From positions 11,307,501 through 11,371,500 of the forward strand of contig JAUKPH010000017.1 in assembly GCA_030549335.1 (NCBI GenBank): a stretch of DNA of 64,000 nucleotides, in the 5' to 3' direction. How positions within the stretch are numbered: position 1 is the stretch's first letter; each line of letters begins with the position of its first letter. This document shows, one piece after another, positions 12,412-25,193 of the stretch. The translations under genes and the position numbers were made by a program. This DNA comes from Pontederia crassipes. Its lineage: Eukaryota; Streptophyta; Magnoliopsida; Commelinales; Pontederiaceae. The notes beneath the pieces are model-generated. The model was not told the origin of the DNA. It searched no databases and worked only from the letters and a program-made list of their open reading frames with translations.

Positions 12412-12795
12412 CTAAATTTTTTTTTCTTTGCAATACATGCGAGCATCATTATAGGATAACCAATCCATTCCTAAGATTACATCATAATCTATCATAGGAA
12501 GTAATATGAGATCAATATCTATTTCTATAGATACATTGGGGACATATCTCCTAGTGGCTACCATTCCGGTAGGAGCCACCACTTCTAGTTGACAATTAGT
12601 AACTAGAGGCCTCACTTCTATCATACTAGCAAATGCATGAGAGATAAAGAAATGAGTTGCACCCGAATCGAAGAGAACATTTGCATAGTGTCCAGCAATT
12701 AGAATATTACCTTGGATCACATCATTTTCTTGAGTGGCTTCATCCACTTCCATGGCAAACACTCTTGCCGGAGCTCTTGGTGGGTTTGCAACCAT
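12412..12795 (-). pseudogene. Element A aspartic protease
   Basis: The active-site block is VLFDSGATHFFISHAF (DSGA), followed by ILGMDWLSYNDA. This is typical of Tekay-type proteases that cleave the Gag-Pol precursor. The upstream part reads EVDEATQENDVIQGNIL. Stops separate it from Gag and RT. Confidence 0.85.
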
Positions 12796-13613
12796 TTTTT
12801 CTTTGTTGCAATTTTCTCCACGCTTCTCCGAACAGTCCCTTATATAGTGTCACTCCTTGCCACATTGTAGGCATGTCCCTGCCTTCTTGGTTCTATCTTC
12901 TTTGGAGAATAGTATGGTGCATTCCTTGGACTACTTCCTTGAGCCTTCCCTTCATGCTTCTTGATGGCCTTTCCCTTGGCAATCTTTCTTTCGTGGTACC
13001 TCCTTTCATGTTCGGCGGCGCGTTCTACCTCATCCTTCATCTGGTACAACGACCACTCCTCACCCAAAGTTGCAATTCGGGATTTAAACCATTGATGAAC
13101 TTTTTCGTCCTTCGAAGCTCATTTTCATTGAGCTCCCCATACTTCTCCAGTCTTAGAAATGTGTTCACGTATATATCTACAGTCATATTACCTTGGACGA
13201 GATTTAGGAATTCGTCCCTCTTCTTCTCTTTGACGTGATCCGGGAAGAAACGAGTATCGAACACTTCCACGAAGACTCTCCCAATCCACCTCTTCCTCAC
13301 TCTCGAAAGTAGTCTTCAAGAGTGCCTTCCACCATGCCTTAGCTTGGCCACAAAGGCGATGTGTAGCATACATCGCCTTGCGGTCTCCGGGGCATCCCAT
13401 GACCTTGAGGATATCTCCTACTTCTTCAATCCACGATTCAGCCAACTCGAGATCTCCTACTCCATCAAACTTTGGAGGTTGGAGCCTTAGGAACTTCTCA
13501 ATGAAATAATCCGGTTCATTGTTTCTTTGGGCATTTTGTGCCACCCAGATTAAACCATCGAGAAATACGTTTCTCTCATGATCCTCATCAATAATAGCAC
13601 GTCTTGGAGGCAT
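12796..13613 (-). pseudogene. Element A Gag with one zinc knuckle
   Basis: The start MPPRRAIIDEDHERN is at 13613. The capsid-like region has FDGVGDLELAESWIEEV, QAKAWWKALL and YVNTFLRLEKYGELNENEL. A frameshift near 13190-13300 splits the capsid. The zinc knuckle at 12832-12873 reads CLQCGKE, stop, HYIRDC, so the CX2CX4HX4C pattern is interrupted by a TGA. Gag would form the cytoplasmic particle. Confidence 0.85.
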
Positions 13614-13799
13614 CTACATTCACAATTAAATAACATAGTAACATCATTAGCATGAGTTAAACATGAAAGAACATGTACCTTTAGGTTCGGTGGCATCTCA
13701 TGACGATTGCATATGAACTTTACACTTAGACATTTTACATAGACATTTTAGCCAATCAATGGCTTTCACATCCTAATACCTAATACACATGAGCCAAAC

Positions 13800-13817
13800 T
13801 ATGGCTTTGATACCAAC
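13800..13817 (-). other. Primer-binding site of element A (initiator tRNA-Met)
   Basis: On the minus strand this reads TTGGTATCAAAGCCAT. It is close to the plant initiator tRNA-Met complement TGGTATCAGAGC and lies directly inside the 5' LTR. Confidence 0.85.
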
Positions 13818-14659
13818 TGTAACACCCCCAAAATTCAGCCTCAATTTAGTTGCCGAACTCTAGGCGGCGTCACTAGATATGACCTAATTTCATAAAAACT
13901 TTACGACGGAAAATGTAATCATAAACATAAAACATCAATTTCGTAAACAACGGAAGACTTCATAGATAAATAAAATATTCCAAGATAATAAACTGGTCCA
14001 TGGGCCTAATAGGCTCTAATGTATACCCAATAACGGGTTCATCATACATAAATGAGTTCATACGAAAGTACATGACTCAAAGGCCCATAGGCCATACATG
14101 TTTGACTCAAAGTACATGACTCAAAGGCCAATAGGCCATACAGATCCATAAGATGCAGGAGATTTCTCCCGTTAGAGTATATTGAGGCCCATGCATGCTA
14201 TGATCTTATAACATGATCTCTATATGTCATGCCATATGCATTGCATCATAATGAAAACATAAAGCATGTGTATACTATGAGCTATTATGCACACTATATG
14301 ACATATGAACATATCATCATGGCAAGATAAGATTAGCATGTAACATCATAATAATTAGGTCAACGCATATCATAACTTATCGTCATACTTATCATTATGC
14401 TAATGCATATCATGATCTTGTCTTGCTTTACTTTGTCATCTTTGTTCATGTCATGATATGATGTGACAAGTGGACATTCATATTGCATCCTCATAAGTGC
14501 ATACTTCTTCATAATTCTTTATCATCTTTAACTTTATGTCCCAAGTCATTCATCATTCATCTTCTCGTCTTTCATATTTATTTAGATATTTTCTTATCTT
14601 ATTGATTAGGAAGACCATGTTGAATTCGTGGGAAATGACTAGCTAGGCCAAGATTGGGT

Positions 14660-14840
14660 TCGTGGGTAGCCAAAAGAGACGTCACACTCAAGGGTGGAAC
14701 TCGCCCCATGGTTCCGTGTAGGCCCAATTGAGATGCCACACTCAAGGGTGGAACTCGCCAACTTATGGAAACGTCACACTCAAGGGTAGAACTCGTTTCC
14801 CTAGGAAATGCCATCACTTAGGGGTGGAACTCATTTCTCC
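14660..14840. repeat. Short tandem array in right LTR A
   Basis: About four copies of CACACTCAAGGGTGGAACTC-like sequence, matching the array at 1080-1250. Confidence 0.75.
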
Positions 14841-15087
14841 CCCTCGATTACAACAAGTCATCTTCACGCCAATCCGTCTTTTAATTGCTTTCATCAATAC
14901 ATACAATCATTCAATACATGTTGCATGTTTTAATCCTATTTAAGGTCATACATACTTCAAATCATACTAAGTATGGACATTCAATCATAACAAATCATCA
15001 TCTAGAATGGACGACTGTTTTACTTTCGGTCGACCGTTGGACGAGGTATCAGTCGACCGATAGGATTTCGGTCGACCATTACAGAAC

Positions 15088-15560
15088 TTTCGGACGATCG
15101 AAACTGGACGTTTGGTCGACCGCTAATCACAGAGAGCAATGACTCTCTAAATCAGATGACCATTAATATATCGATCGATCGTTATCAGGTCTTCGGACGA
15201 TCGAAACTGGGCATTTTGCCGACCGTTAATCATAGAGAGCAACGACTCTCTAAATCGGATGACCACTAATATATCAGTCGACCGTTATCAATTCTTCGGA
15301 CGATCGAAACTGAACGTTTGGTCGACCGTTAATCATAGAAGGAAATGACTCCGACCACTAATATATCGGTCGAGCATTATTATGTTTTCGGACGATCGAA
15401 ACTGAGCGTTTGACCGACCGTTAATCATAGAGAGCAACGGCTCTCTAAATCTAACGATCGCTAATATATCGATCGATCATTATCAGGTCTTCGGACGATC
15501 GAAACTGGGCATTTGGTCGATCATTAATCACAGAAGGCAACGACTCTTCCAAATCGGACG
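15088..15560. repeat. 103-bp minisatellite in right LTR A, 5 units
   Basis: CGGACGATCGAAACTG starts units at 15091, 15194, 15297, 15389 and 15492 (spacings 103, 103, 92, 103). Each unit holds one or two GGTCGACC-like palindromes. Confidence 0.88.
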
Positions 15561-16505
15561 ACGTTGATGTAGCAGTCGACTGTTGAACAGAGTTCGAGAC
15601 CGATTTATCTCCAGAACGATCGACTGATAATGTATCGGTCGCTCGTTCTGGGATGACATAATACACATCTTTACATTATTTCTTTCCAATCTTGCATACT
15701 TTAACATATTGAGCACATATTGGTTTCCAAATATCATATAAAACATCCCTCAACATTCTTAGCATTCTAACAATGAAGTAAAAGGAGTTTTCATGTAAAG
15801 ACATCTAGTATGCTAATAACATTCGTATATGTACATGAGCATTAAACGATTTCATAATGAGCTAACATGACAACAATAAACATTCTAATTCTAAGCATAA
15901 TAAGCAATAGAATATTGAACTTAATAGTACATGAAACACAATGCATTCTAATCATGATTAGCAATAGCATAGAACTTAATGAACATAAATCACGAATGCA
16001 CATTCCCTAACTATTATGCTAAGAACAAAGGGTTAGTTCTTCATGCCTTGATCCATACATTCAAACATCATTAAGGGGGGAGGGAGGGTTTATGGAGGTT
16101 TGGATCTCCTCAAACATACCTTAATGGCAAATCCTAAGCCCTAGTTTCTTCCACTTCCTTCTCTAGCTCTCTCCTCCTCTCTCTTGTCTAGCTTGCTGTA
16201 ACACTGTCGTGTGAGAGAGTGCAAGAGAGGTTCGGTTACTGTAGCTAGGTGAGGGATTAAGAGAGGTGAGGAGAGGACTTACTGTAGCTTCAAGGAGCTG
16301 GCCGACCTGAAGAGAGAAAAAGGGAGTGGGTACTGTAGCTAAAATGGGGAGTTTATATTGTTGGCCGACATGTTAAATGGGGAGTTACTGTAGCAAACCT
16401 TTTATACCTTAGGTCATAGAGTAATTGGGCTCTGGTGGGCTGAGTGCGGCTGGGCTTTCAATTGCTTTCTTCCTTTTTTTTTATTTCTTAGGATATTACA
16501 CTTCT

Positions 16506-17559
16506 AGTTCTCTTAACATATCTAATGCATCCATAAGATATTTCTATATCTTGAATATAAGCAATTTCATAAAAAATCTCCACAATATGATCAGAATGTG
16601 AATGCTCAGACTCATGTACATGAAATACAATACTGAACTCCATCGACTCTAAACTCCAATTAAAAAACAAGATACACACCATTCAATTGGGAAAAAAGAT
16701 AATTGTTGAATATTTAGCATTCATGTACATGATTATTTAGAATTCATGTACATTACCTGGTCTGAATATGAAAGTCACTATTAAACAAAAATTTTCAACA
16801 AAGATGCAATGTTTGATTTTTTATCCTTCTTGACCCTAAAAAGCGATGGCGACGGTAGGTGTATGTGCGGTAGTAGATCAAGGCAACGACGACAACAGAT
16901 CATGGCAATGGCAACAGATTGCAGCAACTGATCACGGCAACGGCGGCACCACATCGCGGCAACCGAATGCAGTGGCGGTGGCGGCAACCAAACACGGCGG
17001 CGATAGCAGCAGCGACATCAACAGATCACGACGGCAGCAACAGATCGTGATGGCAATGGTACTAGCAGTTCATAGGTGGGGTTCGATCGTCGAAGGAGGG
17101 GTTCGATCGTCGAATGTCGAAGGGGGAAAATGGATCATCGATCGGTGTCGGCACGAACAAGTCATAGGAGGGAAAAGGGTTTTGGGGAAGGGGGTTCGTT
17201 CGTCTGCGAGAGGGAAAAGGGTTGGGGGAAGAAGGTTCTTCTGTAGGAGACCATGAACAAAAAAAATCACCGGTTCATCAGCGCTATGAGAACGCGATCC
17301 AACGGTCTTAATCGCATAGTTGTAAGTTGCAACTAATTTTTTTTTTTGCATCCAACTTGATATATATATATATATCTTATATCTATTTTTGTCACTGTAT
17401 ATAATACGCTAATTTAACCGCTATTATAAATAAATCATTATTCGTTGTCTGCTAATAGCTAATCACTATCTTTTAGTCGAACCGCTATCCTTTTATCGAA
17501 CTACTAATTTTACCAAACATAGCCAAAGTTTCATTGCGATAAGACAATATCGTGTGATC
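16506..17559. other. Unclassified flank with low-complexity GC stretch
   Basis: 16506-16840 is AT-rich without a recognised gene. 16846-17256 is a CAACGGCGGC/ATCACGGCAAC-type trinucleotide-like low-complexity stretch that opens all frames. A short TA run lies near 17360-17375. No coding assignment is supported. Confidence 0.5.
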
Positions 17560-19330
17560 ATTGTATCAAACGTCAGACAATCTACCGGATGACCGATTAG
17601 AAAATCGAACGTCCGAAAGTCTCGACTGAGAGTAGATAGCCTTTAGACCAATGGACCAGTCCTATGAGCGAATGTCCCCTCTAAAGTGCACATGTTGACT
17701 GCTCGATGAGATAAGACGGTGTGATTGTTTTATTGAACGAACCTCTTGTTAGATCGGACGTCCGCTACAACAATTAGTCGACCACTAAGATATGAAGATT
17801 AGACATACATTACCCTCTTCGAGATTGGACATTTGAATTTGCAAACTTATTTAATGGGTGAGCACTCACTAGATAGACGCCTGATAGTCCAAAACACTGG
17901 ATGTTCACTCCATAGACTAGACACTCGAAATAGACAAAAACTTGTATCTTTTATTTTTGGCGGCCCACTCATTACGATGAGCCCTCAAAAACCCCTCGAT
18001 GGTTGAGACACCTATCACACTTTTTCTAAACATATGTTTGCTCATCAAATAGGACTCCGAGAGTGTCAAGAGGAGAATCGAACATTCGTTCCATGTACTG
18101 GACATCCAAAACTTGCACATAAACTTTATATAATTCTTTTGATTAATATCCAATCTTGTCTAAACATTTCATGCACTCTTATATGATCTTTACAAATGAT
18201 TTGGAGTTACTCTTGCTCCTTATAACTTGATTTGTCCCTTGCAGCCCAAAGATAATTAAATTTTAAGGGAAGACAACAAATGTGGATTATCTTTGCCCAT
18301 AGTTATGAATCGGGAAGAACTAAGTAAATATGTTTAATTAAGGGCTAGGTAGCTTTATGGGCATGTGCTCCTATTCCTATTATGTGAGGTTGTTCCACCC
18401 TAAACAATGGAAATGATTTTCAACAACATTGTGTGATGTAATCCTCCTCTTATCAGAAGGACATTGTCATGGCAATTGGCAATGATCCACCATAACATAT
18501 GGCATAGGTTGTATTGTTACGCAAGGCACACCTTTAACAAGAGGATATCACTTCCATTAATTATGAACAAAATGTACATATGACTATGATGTTAAAGATA
18601 AAGGAATATAGTTCCTAATGGTATGAAGATGGATAATTCCTAATGGCAAAATAATGATGGAGGAACCTATTTCCTATTTGGCTTAATGATGTGATATGGA
18701 TGGAGGAAGTTTAGTTTTCTAATTGATGATGTTACTACACTCCCATATGTAAGAGGTATGGTTCTTACATGAAAGACCTTAATAAAGGTGTATTGATGAT
18801 TTTATTGCATAATATTTACTTTTATGTTGCTGTCCAGAAATGAACTATGATATTTCTCATTGAGTTCATGGCTAGATTATGCCTCATTCTTATTTTCTTA
18901 TGATATTTTGTATGGACATGATCACTTACATTATGTTATTAATGTTTTACTTAAAGGATAGATTTTACGACTTATTTGTTAACACATTAAGCATTTTGCT
19001 TACAAGATTTATTGTTTTTCCCTATTGTTCATGTAGGTATTGAATAATGTTTATGACTTGAATTGATGTGTGTGCTGTGTGCACATGGATGAGCCGTATG
19101 TGTGATAAGATGTCTTGCATTGTGTTGTATGTAAGCCTCATATATAAAGGCTACGTGACCTCGTGATGTATTTGAGACGATACTCACATTATACTAGTTA
19201 TTTCTAAATTTCTAGTGTTCACATTTATGTATTATTATTTAGGCTTTCACATGTATGTACTATAGTTGTTCGACTTCCGCATTAATGTTACTGTTGTTTA
19301 TGGTTGATTAGTCAAGACATAAAGTTCGCA
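17560..19330. other. Unclassified repeat-like DNA
   Basis: 17560-18170 has GGACGTCCG- and GTCGACC-like words reminiscent of LTR sequence, but no LTR boundary or partner was found. 18290-19330 is AT-rich. I see no gene. Confidence 0.4.
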
Positions 19331-19757
19331 TAACAACATCAAATGGAGATCCTAATTTGGGAACTTTATTACTTCATTGAACGATTCATTTTTTTACAAG
19401 GAAGAAACGCTTGCTGGGAACAACCAAACTCAAAGAAATCCACCAAAGGGTGCAGTTTTTGCGAAGGATTCAAAACAGCCAAAGGAAGAGTAGATCGCAT
19501 CACCAAGCAGCCGCAGTTCTCGACAACGGCGAGGTGTGTGAAGTACCAAGTCACAAGAATCTGCATCCACCCACGGACATTTATTTGGGAATCTCACAAG
19601 CTCGGCTGGAAGCTTCCCTTCTATCCGATCGAATGGGATTCAAGCGACAACAGTGGCCGCTGTTTCCGTTCCCTGGTGGCAGCACTACCTTGATGCTGTC
19701 CAGACTGTAATTCGTGAAGTTCACTTGCTGCAGCGAAGGGAGTAGAAGGAACCATGC

Positions 19758-20428
19758 CTAAAATTCCCCTGTATCTAGTTCGTGCTCAGCTCGGTGACCT
19801 CTGGCACACACAATGGCGCAAACGCCGGTCGCTTTAGTTCGCCAGACAAAGAGTTCCGAGGTTGTGAGACAAACAACACAAGAGGTGCCCAGAGAATTGG
19901 TTGAACTCAAGTCCAGAGTCATCAAGTTGGCGAACGAGGTCAAGGACTCTAGGACGGCGCCGATGAGGGCGTTGCTAGAAAGGTCGAGGGTGCAGAGGGC
20001 GGTGAGGTAGGAGAAGGCGGGAGGGATCCCTCCGGAGAAGGTGTTGGATGCAAGGACCAACATGTGGAGCTTCGGAGGGATGACATGGACGAGCACAGCG
20101 GCCCGTGGAAGGCGTTGTCAACGAAGTCTAGGTGGGGGAGGAAGGTGAGGCTAGAGAAGTTGACGGTGGCGAGGCTACCTGCGTAGCCTACGGGATCGAG
20201 GGCGACAAAAATGACACGCATGGTAGGGGCAGGGGAGGATTGAGCTGTGCAAGTGATGCTACAGACGAAGTGGCAGGACAGGTTGTGGGAGAAGTCCCAT
20301 GACGTGACGCAGGAGGAAGGGGTATGGAGGCGGGGACTACACCGGCCTTCAGAGCGAACCCACGACGGTAAGTACAACTGCCGTGAAGAAAACAAATATT
20401 GTATTGGGAGAAAGAAGATCATATGCAT
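19758..20428 (-). pseudogene. Leucine-rich-repeat receptor (RLK/RLP) N-terminal pseudogene
   Basis: The minus strand encodes an LRR N-cap-like stretch (CVTSWDFSHNLSCHF, then ITCTAQ). It continues with GYAGSLATVNFSSLTFLPHL and FVDNAFHGPL. A second frame (from 20096) reads LHMLVLASNTFSGGIPPAFS then LTALCTLDLSSNALIGAV. These are plant LxxLxLxxNxxSGxIP repeats. A frameshift near 20000-20096 breaks it, and neither a kinase nor a membrane segment follows. Intact relatives are plasma-membrane receptors of 600-1000 or more residues; only about three repeats remain. Receptor kinase versus receptor-like protein cannot be decided. Confidence 0.65.
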
Positions 20429-21304
20429 TGATGAGAAGTTAGACGGGGCTAAAATATAGGGGTGGCCAAAATCTCTGAAGGTCTGGGATCTCCTCGAGGA
20501 TTCCCCACTCGGATCCTCGTGTTAAATTATAAAATAATTTTATACTTAATATATTAGTTTGAACTGTCGGATCATTGTATAACTATTTTTAGCCATAAGA
20601 TTAAACTCTACAAACCTAATCACATTGACAGAAATCTAGGCGCCCAGCCGTTCAACCTCCACTCCATGACACATAGAGCTTCATCACTTCCCTGCCTGTG
20701 CCTTCATCCATCACCAGAACAGCAGAACATTTCCAAATTTGCCATTTTTTTCTTTCCTATTTTACGTCATGCCGTCAGTGGTTCGTCTCTCCTATCTCTA
20801 GCGGGTGCTCTCACCCTCCACCTCCAACTCCAGAACTTAGTCACACTGACCTCTCCACTGTTCCGATCGCTATAATGAACACCTTGCCGTCGATGTTCTG
20901 ACTCCCAGACCCGGCCTTCTCCCTCTCCGCCCCGTTCGCCGCAAGCCACCTCGCCAATGCCCAGACCATCATCTTTGGTCACCTTCGATACTGAAGGCGG
21001 CAAGAACATCGCAAGTCCCTACCTCAGCGAACGGGTCGAACGATGCCATCAATGCTCTAAGTCCAACTGCTAGCCCCGGTCTCCTCTCGCTCTGACCCGT
21101 TCGCCATCATCTTCAGCCACCTCCGACACTGAAGGCGGCTAGAACATTGCGAGTCCTGCCTCAATGAATGGGTCAAACAATGCCATTGATGCTCCAACTC
21201 CCATCTTGGGCCTCCTCCCTCTTTGACTCGTTCGTTGTAACCCGCCTCTCCGATGCCATTGTCGCTCTGACTCCCAGCCCTAGCCTCCACCCTCTCTGAC
21301 CCAC

Positions 21305-21413
21305 CCTCTATCTTTGTAGCAGTCCCATGTCGGGGATGAGGCTGGGATCGACCGGCGCAGACTATAGCCCCCGCCCCGAATGGGTGCGGGTGCCACCTCT
21401 ACAAAGATAGAGG
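21305..21413. repeat. Perfect 15-bp inverted repeat with 79-bp spacer
   Basis: CCTCTATCTTTGTAG at 21305-21319 is mirrored by CTACAAAGATAGAGG at 21399-21413. This could form a long-loop hairpin or be a relic of a small inverted-repeat element. Confidence 0.7.
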
Positions 21414-23498
21414 CTGTAAGCTCGTCCCCCTCTGTGATGTTGGTGGAGTTCAACACAGAGGATGACCCATTTAGGATGGTGGACTTCAACAAGTTACAAG
21501 TGGATGACCTCCCGATGGCCATCACCGGAGCCACAACTGAATGAGAAAGTCATCATCGACATCGATCAGCGTGGTGCGGAGCCTCACGGAGTTCGCTCTA
21601 GGTGGGGAGGAGGAGGCTATAAGTCAACAAGGTCACAACGGAGTTCCTCAAGATCATCAAGTGATCGCTCGTCGGACCGAGAGGAACGTCCGATCTCTCC
21701 GTGCAATGAGCTGCCTACCGTTAGGGAGTTGTGTCATAGCCTCCTACTCCATCAGGGGAGGTTGGAGTGTGGGGAAGGGGGGATTTGTGCGGTGAGCAGC
21801 GAGGTCGCTCGGGGAGGGGGGATGGGTTGCAAATGTTGCTGTCGACTGGAGGGGTGGGAGAGGTCTGTGCACACAGCAAGAGAGTGGCACCGTCGCTCTT
21901 AGGGGAGGTCTTCAATCATTGACGTTGCTCGTAGGGATGGGGGCGGTCGCCAACGTTTCATACTTTGTCACCGGCAACGCACCATGAAAGAGGGGGAGTG
22001 GGGGTGGAGATCGTCCGTGCATCATCAACTGTGAGCTCGCTGCCATGAATGGATCGTCCATTGATATTTTGGGTATAATGGGCATTTGCTTTTTTGTGCT
22101 CTTATATGTATTGTGTACCTGGATTTTGATCTGCACGGCTCAAGGGAAATGAACAATCAAGATTTAAACGTTTCACCTAATGGACATTGCACCCCATTAT
22201 TCCATATATATATATTCGTATTCTCATTCCATATTATTGATTGTGTTATAAAACTTTTTAATCGAAGTTTTCTCATAAAATTTGATATTAAAATGCTTAT
22301 TTTTGTTAGTATTTTTTATCACTTCTACTATTAAGAATAAAATGTTATGGCATGCTTCATGCATGCACTTGCGACAAACCATGTCCATAAATGGAAACAA
22401 ATTTGAAAGATAAGTTTATTAGGAAATGAAGCTTGACGACATGTATTTGAGCAAATATTAAAGCTGGAGGGTACACCACGAAAAATTAGAGTTGCTTGTA
22501 TATAATATAATTTAAATAGTGTAATTCAAATCCAAAATTACTAATTGTTCAATGGATATTTAATTTAGTTAACCTCTTAATTAATAAAAGAGGAAATCGA
22601 GTATCACATATTTCACTAAGTTGATGAACTTATTATAATAGAAATTTATTTATAAACAATAAATCAATCAATCTATTATTTTTTTTTAGTAATAATATGT
22701 TAATAATGCCTTGAATCATATCTCAACTAAAAAATTCATCGGATTCCTAAGATGCTCCGAAATAGAAGGTGCCCTCGCACTGCGTGGGTCTCGCTGTCCG
22801 GCCATTATGGGGTATTCTATTTGTGATTTAGAATGAATTATTTCTTAATTTTGAGGAATTAATGCAAATTCTCAGCGACCTGCAATTTCTTTTATATGTA
22901 AAGGTAGTGCCTATATAAACTCAGTGTTCGAATAGGAACAATCTGAATTGTAATTTTCTTTTATTTTCATCTAATAAAATATGCATTGTCTTAAAATTCT
23001 CAATTCATTGTTCGGTACATAATCTATATCATGCAGAAATCCTAACAAAGCGAATCAAGAATTTTAAGGCGAAGTAATATTTTATTAGAGAAGAATAGAA
23101 GAAGATTACAATTTAGATTATTTTTTGTTCGGACCCCTAGGAAATTTATATAGATACTCCATTTACAGATGTAGGAATTACAAACCGACTGATACCACCT
23201 TAAATGACCCGGACCCTCGAGCCAGCGGAAGCATTTTTTTCTATTTTTCTCGATCATCCGATCGCTACTTCTATCATCTTGTCATAAACTAAACTCATAT
23301 GAAATAAAATCTTTTCTTTGTATTATGCACATATAGAAGCACTAATATTCATACATTAAATATGGATACCTTTAAATATTATTACAAAGTAATGTACTTA
23401 AAAGAAATACCCTCCAACACTCAGTTCCATGTGTCATCCTTATCATGAGCATCGATCACCCGTGCATTTGACTTGCAGGATCCAAATACAGGGAAATA

Positions 23499-23539
23499 TA
23501 TGCATATATATTGTACATAAATGTACATATATATGCATA
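23499..23539. repeat. Near-perfect 41-bp palindrome
   Basis: TATGCATATATATTGTACAT (23499-23518), an AA loop, then ATGTACATATATATGCATA (23521-23539). The arms match apart from one bulge and are flanked by GGGAAA and ATCCCC, which can extend the stem. It is AT-rich and may be cruciform-prone. Confidence 0.75.
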
Positions 23540-25193
23540 ATCCCCATGAACAAAGGCTGTATGTAGAGTCAAAATAGTATTTCTTAAAAGACTATAAGTT
23601 ATAACTTATTCAAATCATGAAGCATTTAAATGACCAAGAACGATAATATCATTTGAAGAATTCTAAAGTTTAATACATGTTTATCATTACTGTAAAAACA
23701 TGAGTTACCCTAATCTATCTTATAAAAAAAACACATGTTCATGTATTAAGCCATTTTCAAATAAGCATGAGCTATCATTACATGTCATAATAAAATCATA
23801 TCATCTCATTTCAAAATCCTTGTTCATATACATAATAATTATCATACAAACGTTGGTACCACATCATTCACATCAAAATATGTCATATAACTATACAATA
23901 TCACAATCAATAATGCATCAGATGCCATGATCCTTAAAGTGGGATGCATGCAAGAAGAATGATGCATGCACATGTCATATCGCCATCTGGCCAGAGGCAT
24001 CCCTTTTGGGATATTTGTCGACCCTACCATTTTAAATTAATCCCTCAAAATTAGGACACCTAGCTCGTAATAAGAAAATAAATCAACTTTGAATTACAAA
24101 AAAATTCACCCTAATATTTTGATGTGAGAAAACCTTTTATTTCGGAATGTCTTGAGGACTAGACGAATTTTCAGTTGGGGGATAGAATTCAATGTATTAT
24201 TATTAACAAGTTTGCCCAATTTTTTTATTTGTTTTAGCATAATATTATGAAACAAACTCATATTTGCACTTTTATCCTTAAACCAAATAACACCTTTTTT
24301 TAAAAAATAAAATTAAAGATAGAATAGTTTTGTTAGAAGTATAGTCCACAATGAGCTAAGATTAGTTGACCATTAAGTTTTTAAAAAAGAATAATTTGTC
24401 CTTGGAAAAATAAACAGCTATTTCCTTTAATATCTCCTAAACTATAATTTTTTTATTGCATCTAACCATTAACTATAAATTTTAGTCCTAGAAGTTGTCT
24501 AAATTTAGCAGTTTAGTCTTTCCATTAAATTTAAATTAAATTTCATTAAATGTAATTATGAAATATCTTTTTTACCCTTAATTTAATATTACAATAAAAA
24601 TGTTTTAATAAAAGATAAAATAATTGATAATTGATTCTTTAAACTTCCTAAATTATGTCGTGATTTTCACTTTAATCCATTCATCTAATTTTCTCATTAT
24701 TTTCATATTTATATTTATTAAATGACTAAAATATCTTTCTGTCATATCTTTTAGCTATCTTTTAATATTAAATATTTAAAATAATATATAATAACAAAAA
24801 AAATGGGGTGTTGCCCTTCCCCTCTCCCCGGGAAACCAACAACCCAAACCTCTTGTCATTGATTTATAACAATAATAATTATTAATTGATAATAATATTT
24901 TTATACAGTTCTATGCTTATGTCAATATTTTTATTTTTTTCATGTTAAAAAGTCAGGAGGAAAAATGTAATTACATAGTTATTAGAAAAAACAATTTAAC
25001 ATTATATTAAAGTTAAGTGAAGAATTTAAGTGTTTAAATAAGTTCGAAAAGTGAAATTTGTCAATGTATAATTTATTATTAGATGTGAAAAAAGTTATAG
25101 TTGAAAGGTCGTTAAAAGAAAATAACTTAAAAATAAAAGGAAGGACCAGACCATATCGAAAGCTCAAGTTCAATTGATCAATCAAATAGATCT

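Larger units (their letters stand above)
13818..16500 (-). repeat. Element A right LTR (5' LTR)
   Basis: It runs from TGTAACACCCCC to GGATATTACA. Relative to the left LTR it has five minisatellite units instead of three. Around 14080-14150 it has lost roughly 100 bp, which are present in both the left LTR and element C; a short CAAAGTACATGACTCAAAGG duplication sits there instead. Confidence 0.93.
20460..25190. other. Long stretch without recognised genes
   Basis: 20660-21920 is GC-richer with imperfect internal repeats (for example CACTGAAGGCGGC.AGAACAT near 21130 resembles 20990). Its open frames match nothing I recognise. 21920-25190 is AT-rich. Two inverted repeats, listed separately, are the only definite structures. 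Confidence 0.45.

Noticed and set aside
16846..17256. 136-residue plus-strand frame
   Set aside because: Repetitive CAACGGC/ATCACGG sequence with no conserved domain.
20660..21910. Several short frames on both strands in a GC-richer stretch
   Set aside because: No domain recognised; imperfect internal repeats explain the open frames.
23100..23240. TGGTATCAG on the minus strand, like a tRNA-Met primer site
   Set aside because: The adjacent sequence does not end in CA and no LTR pair flanks it.
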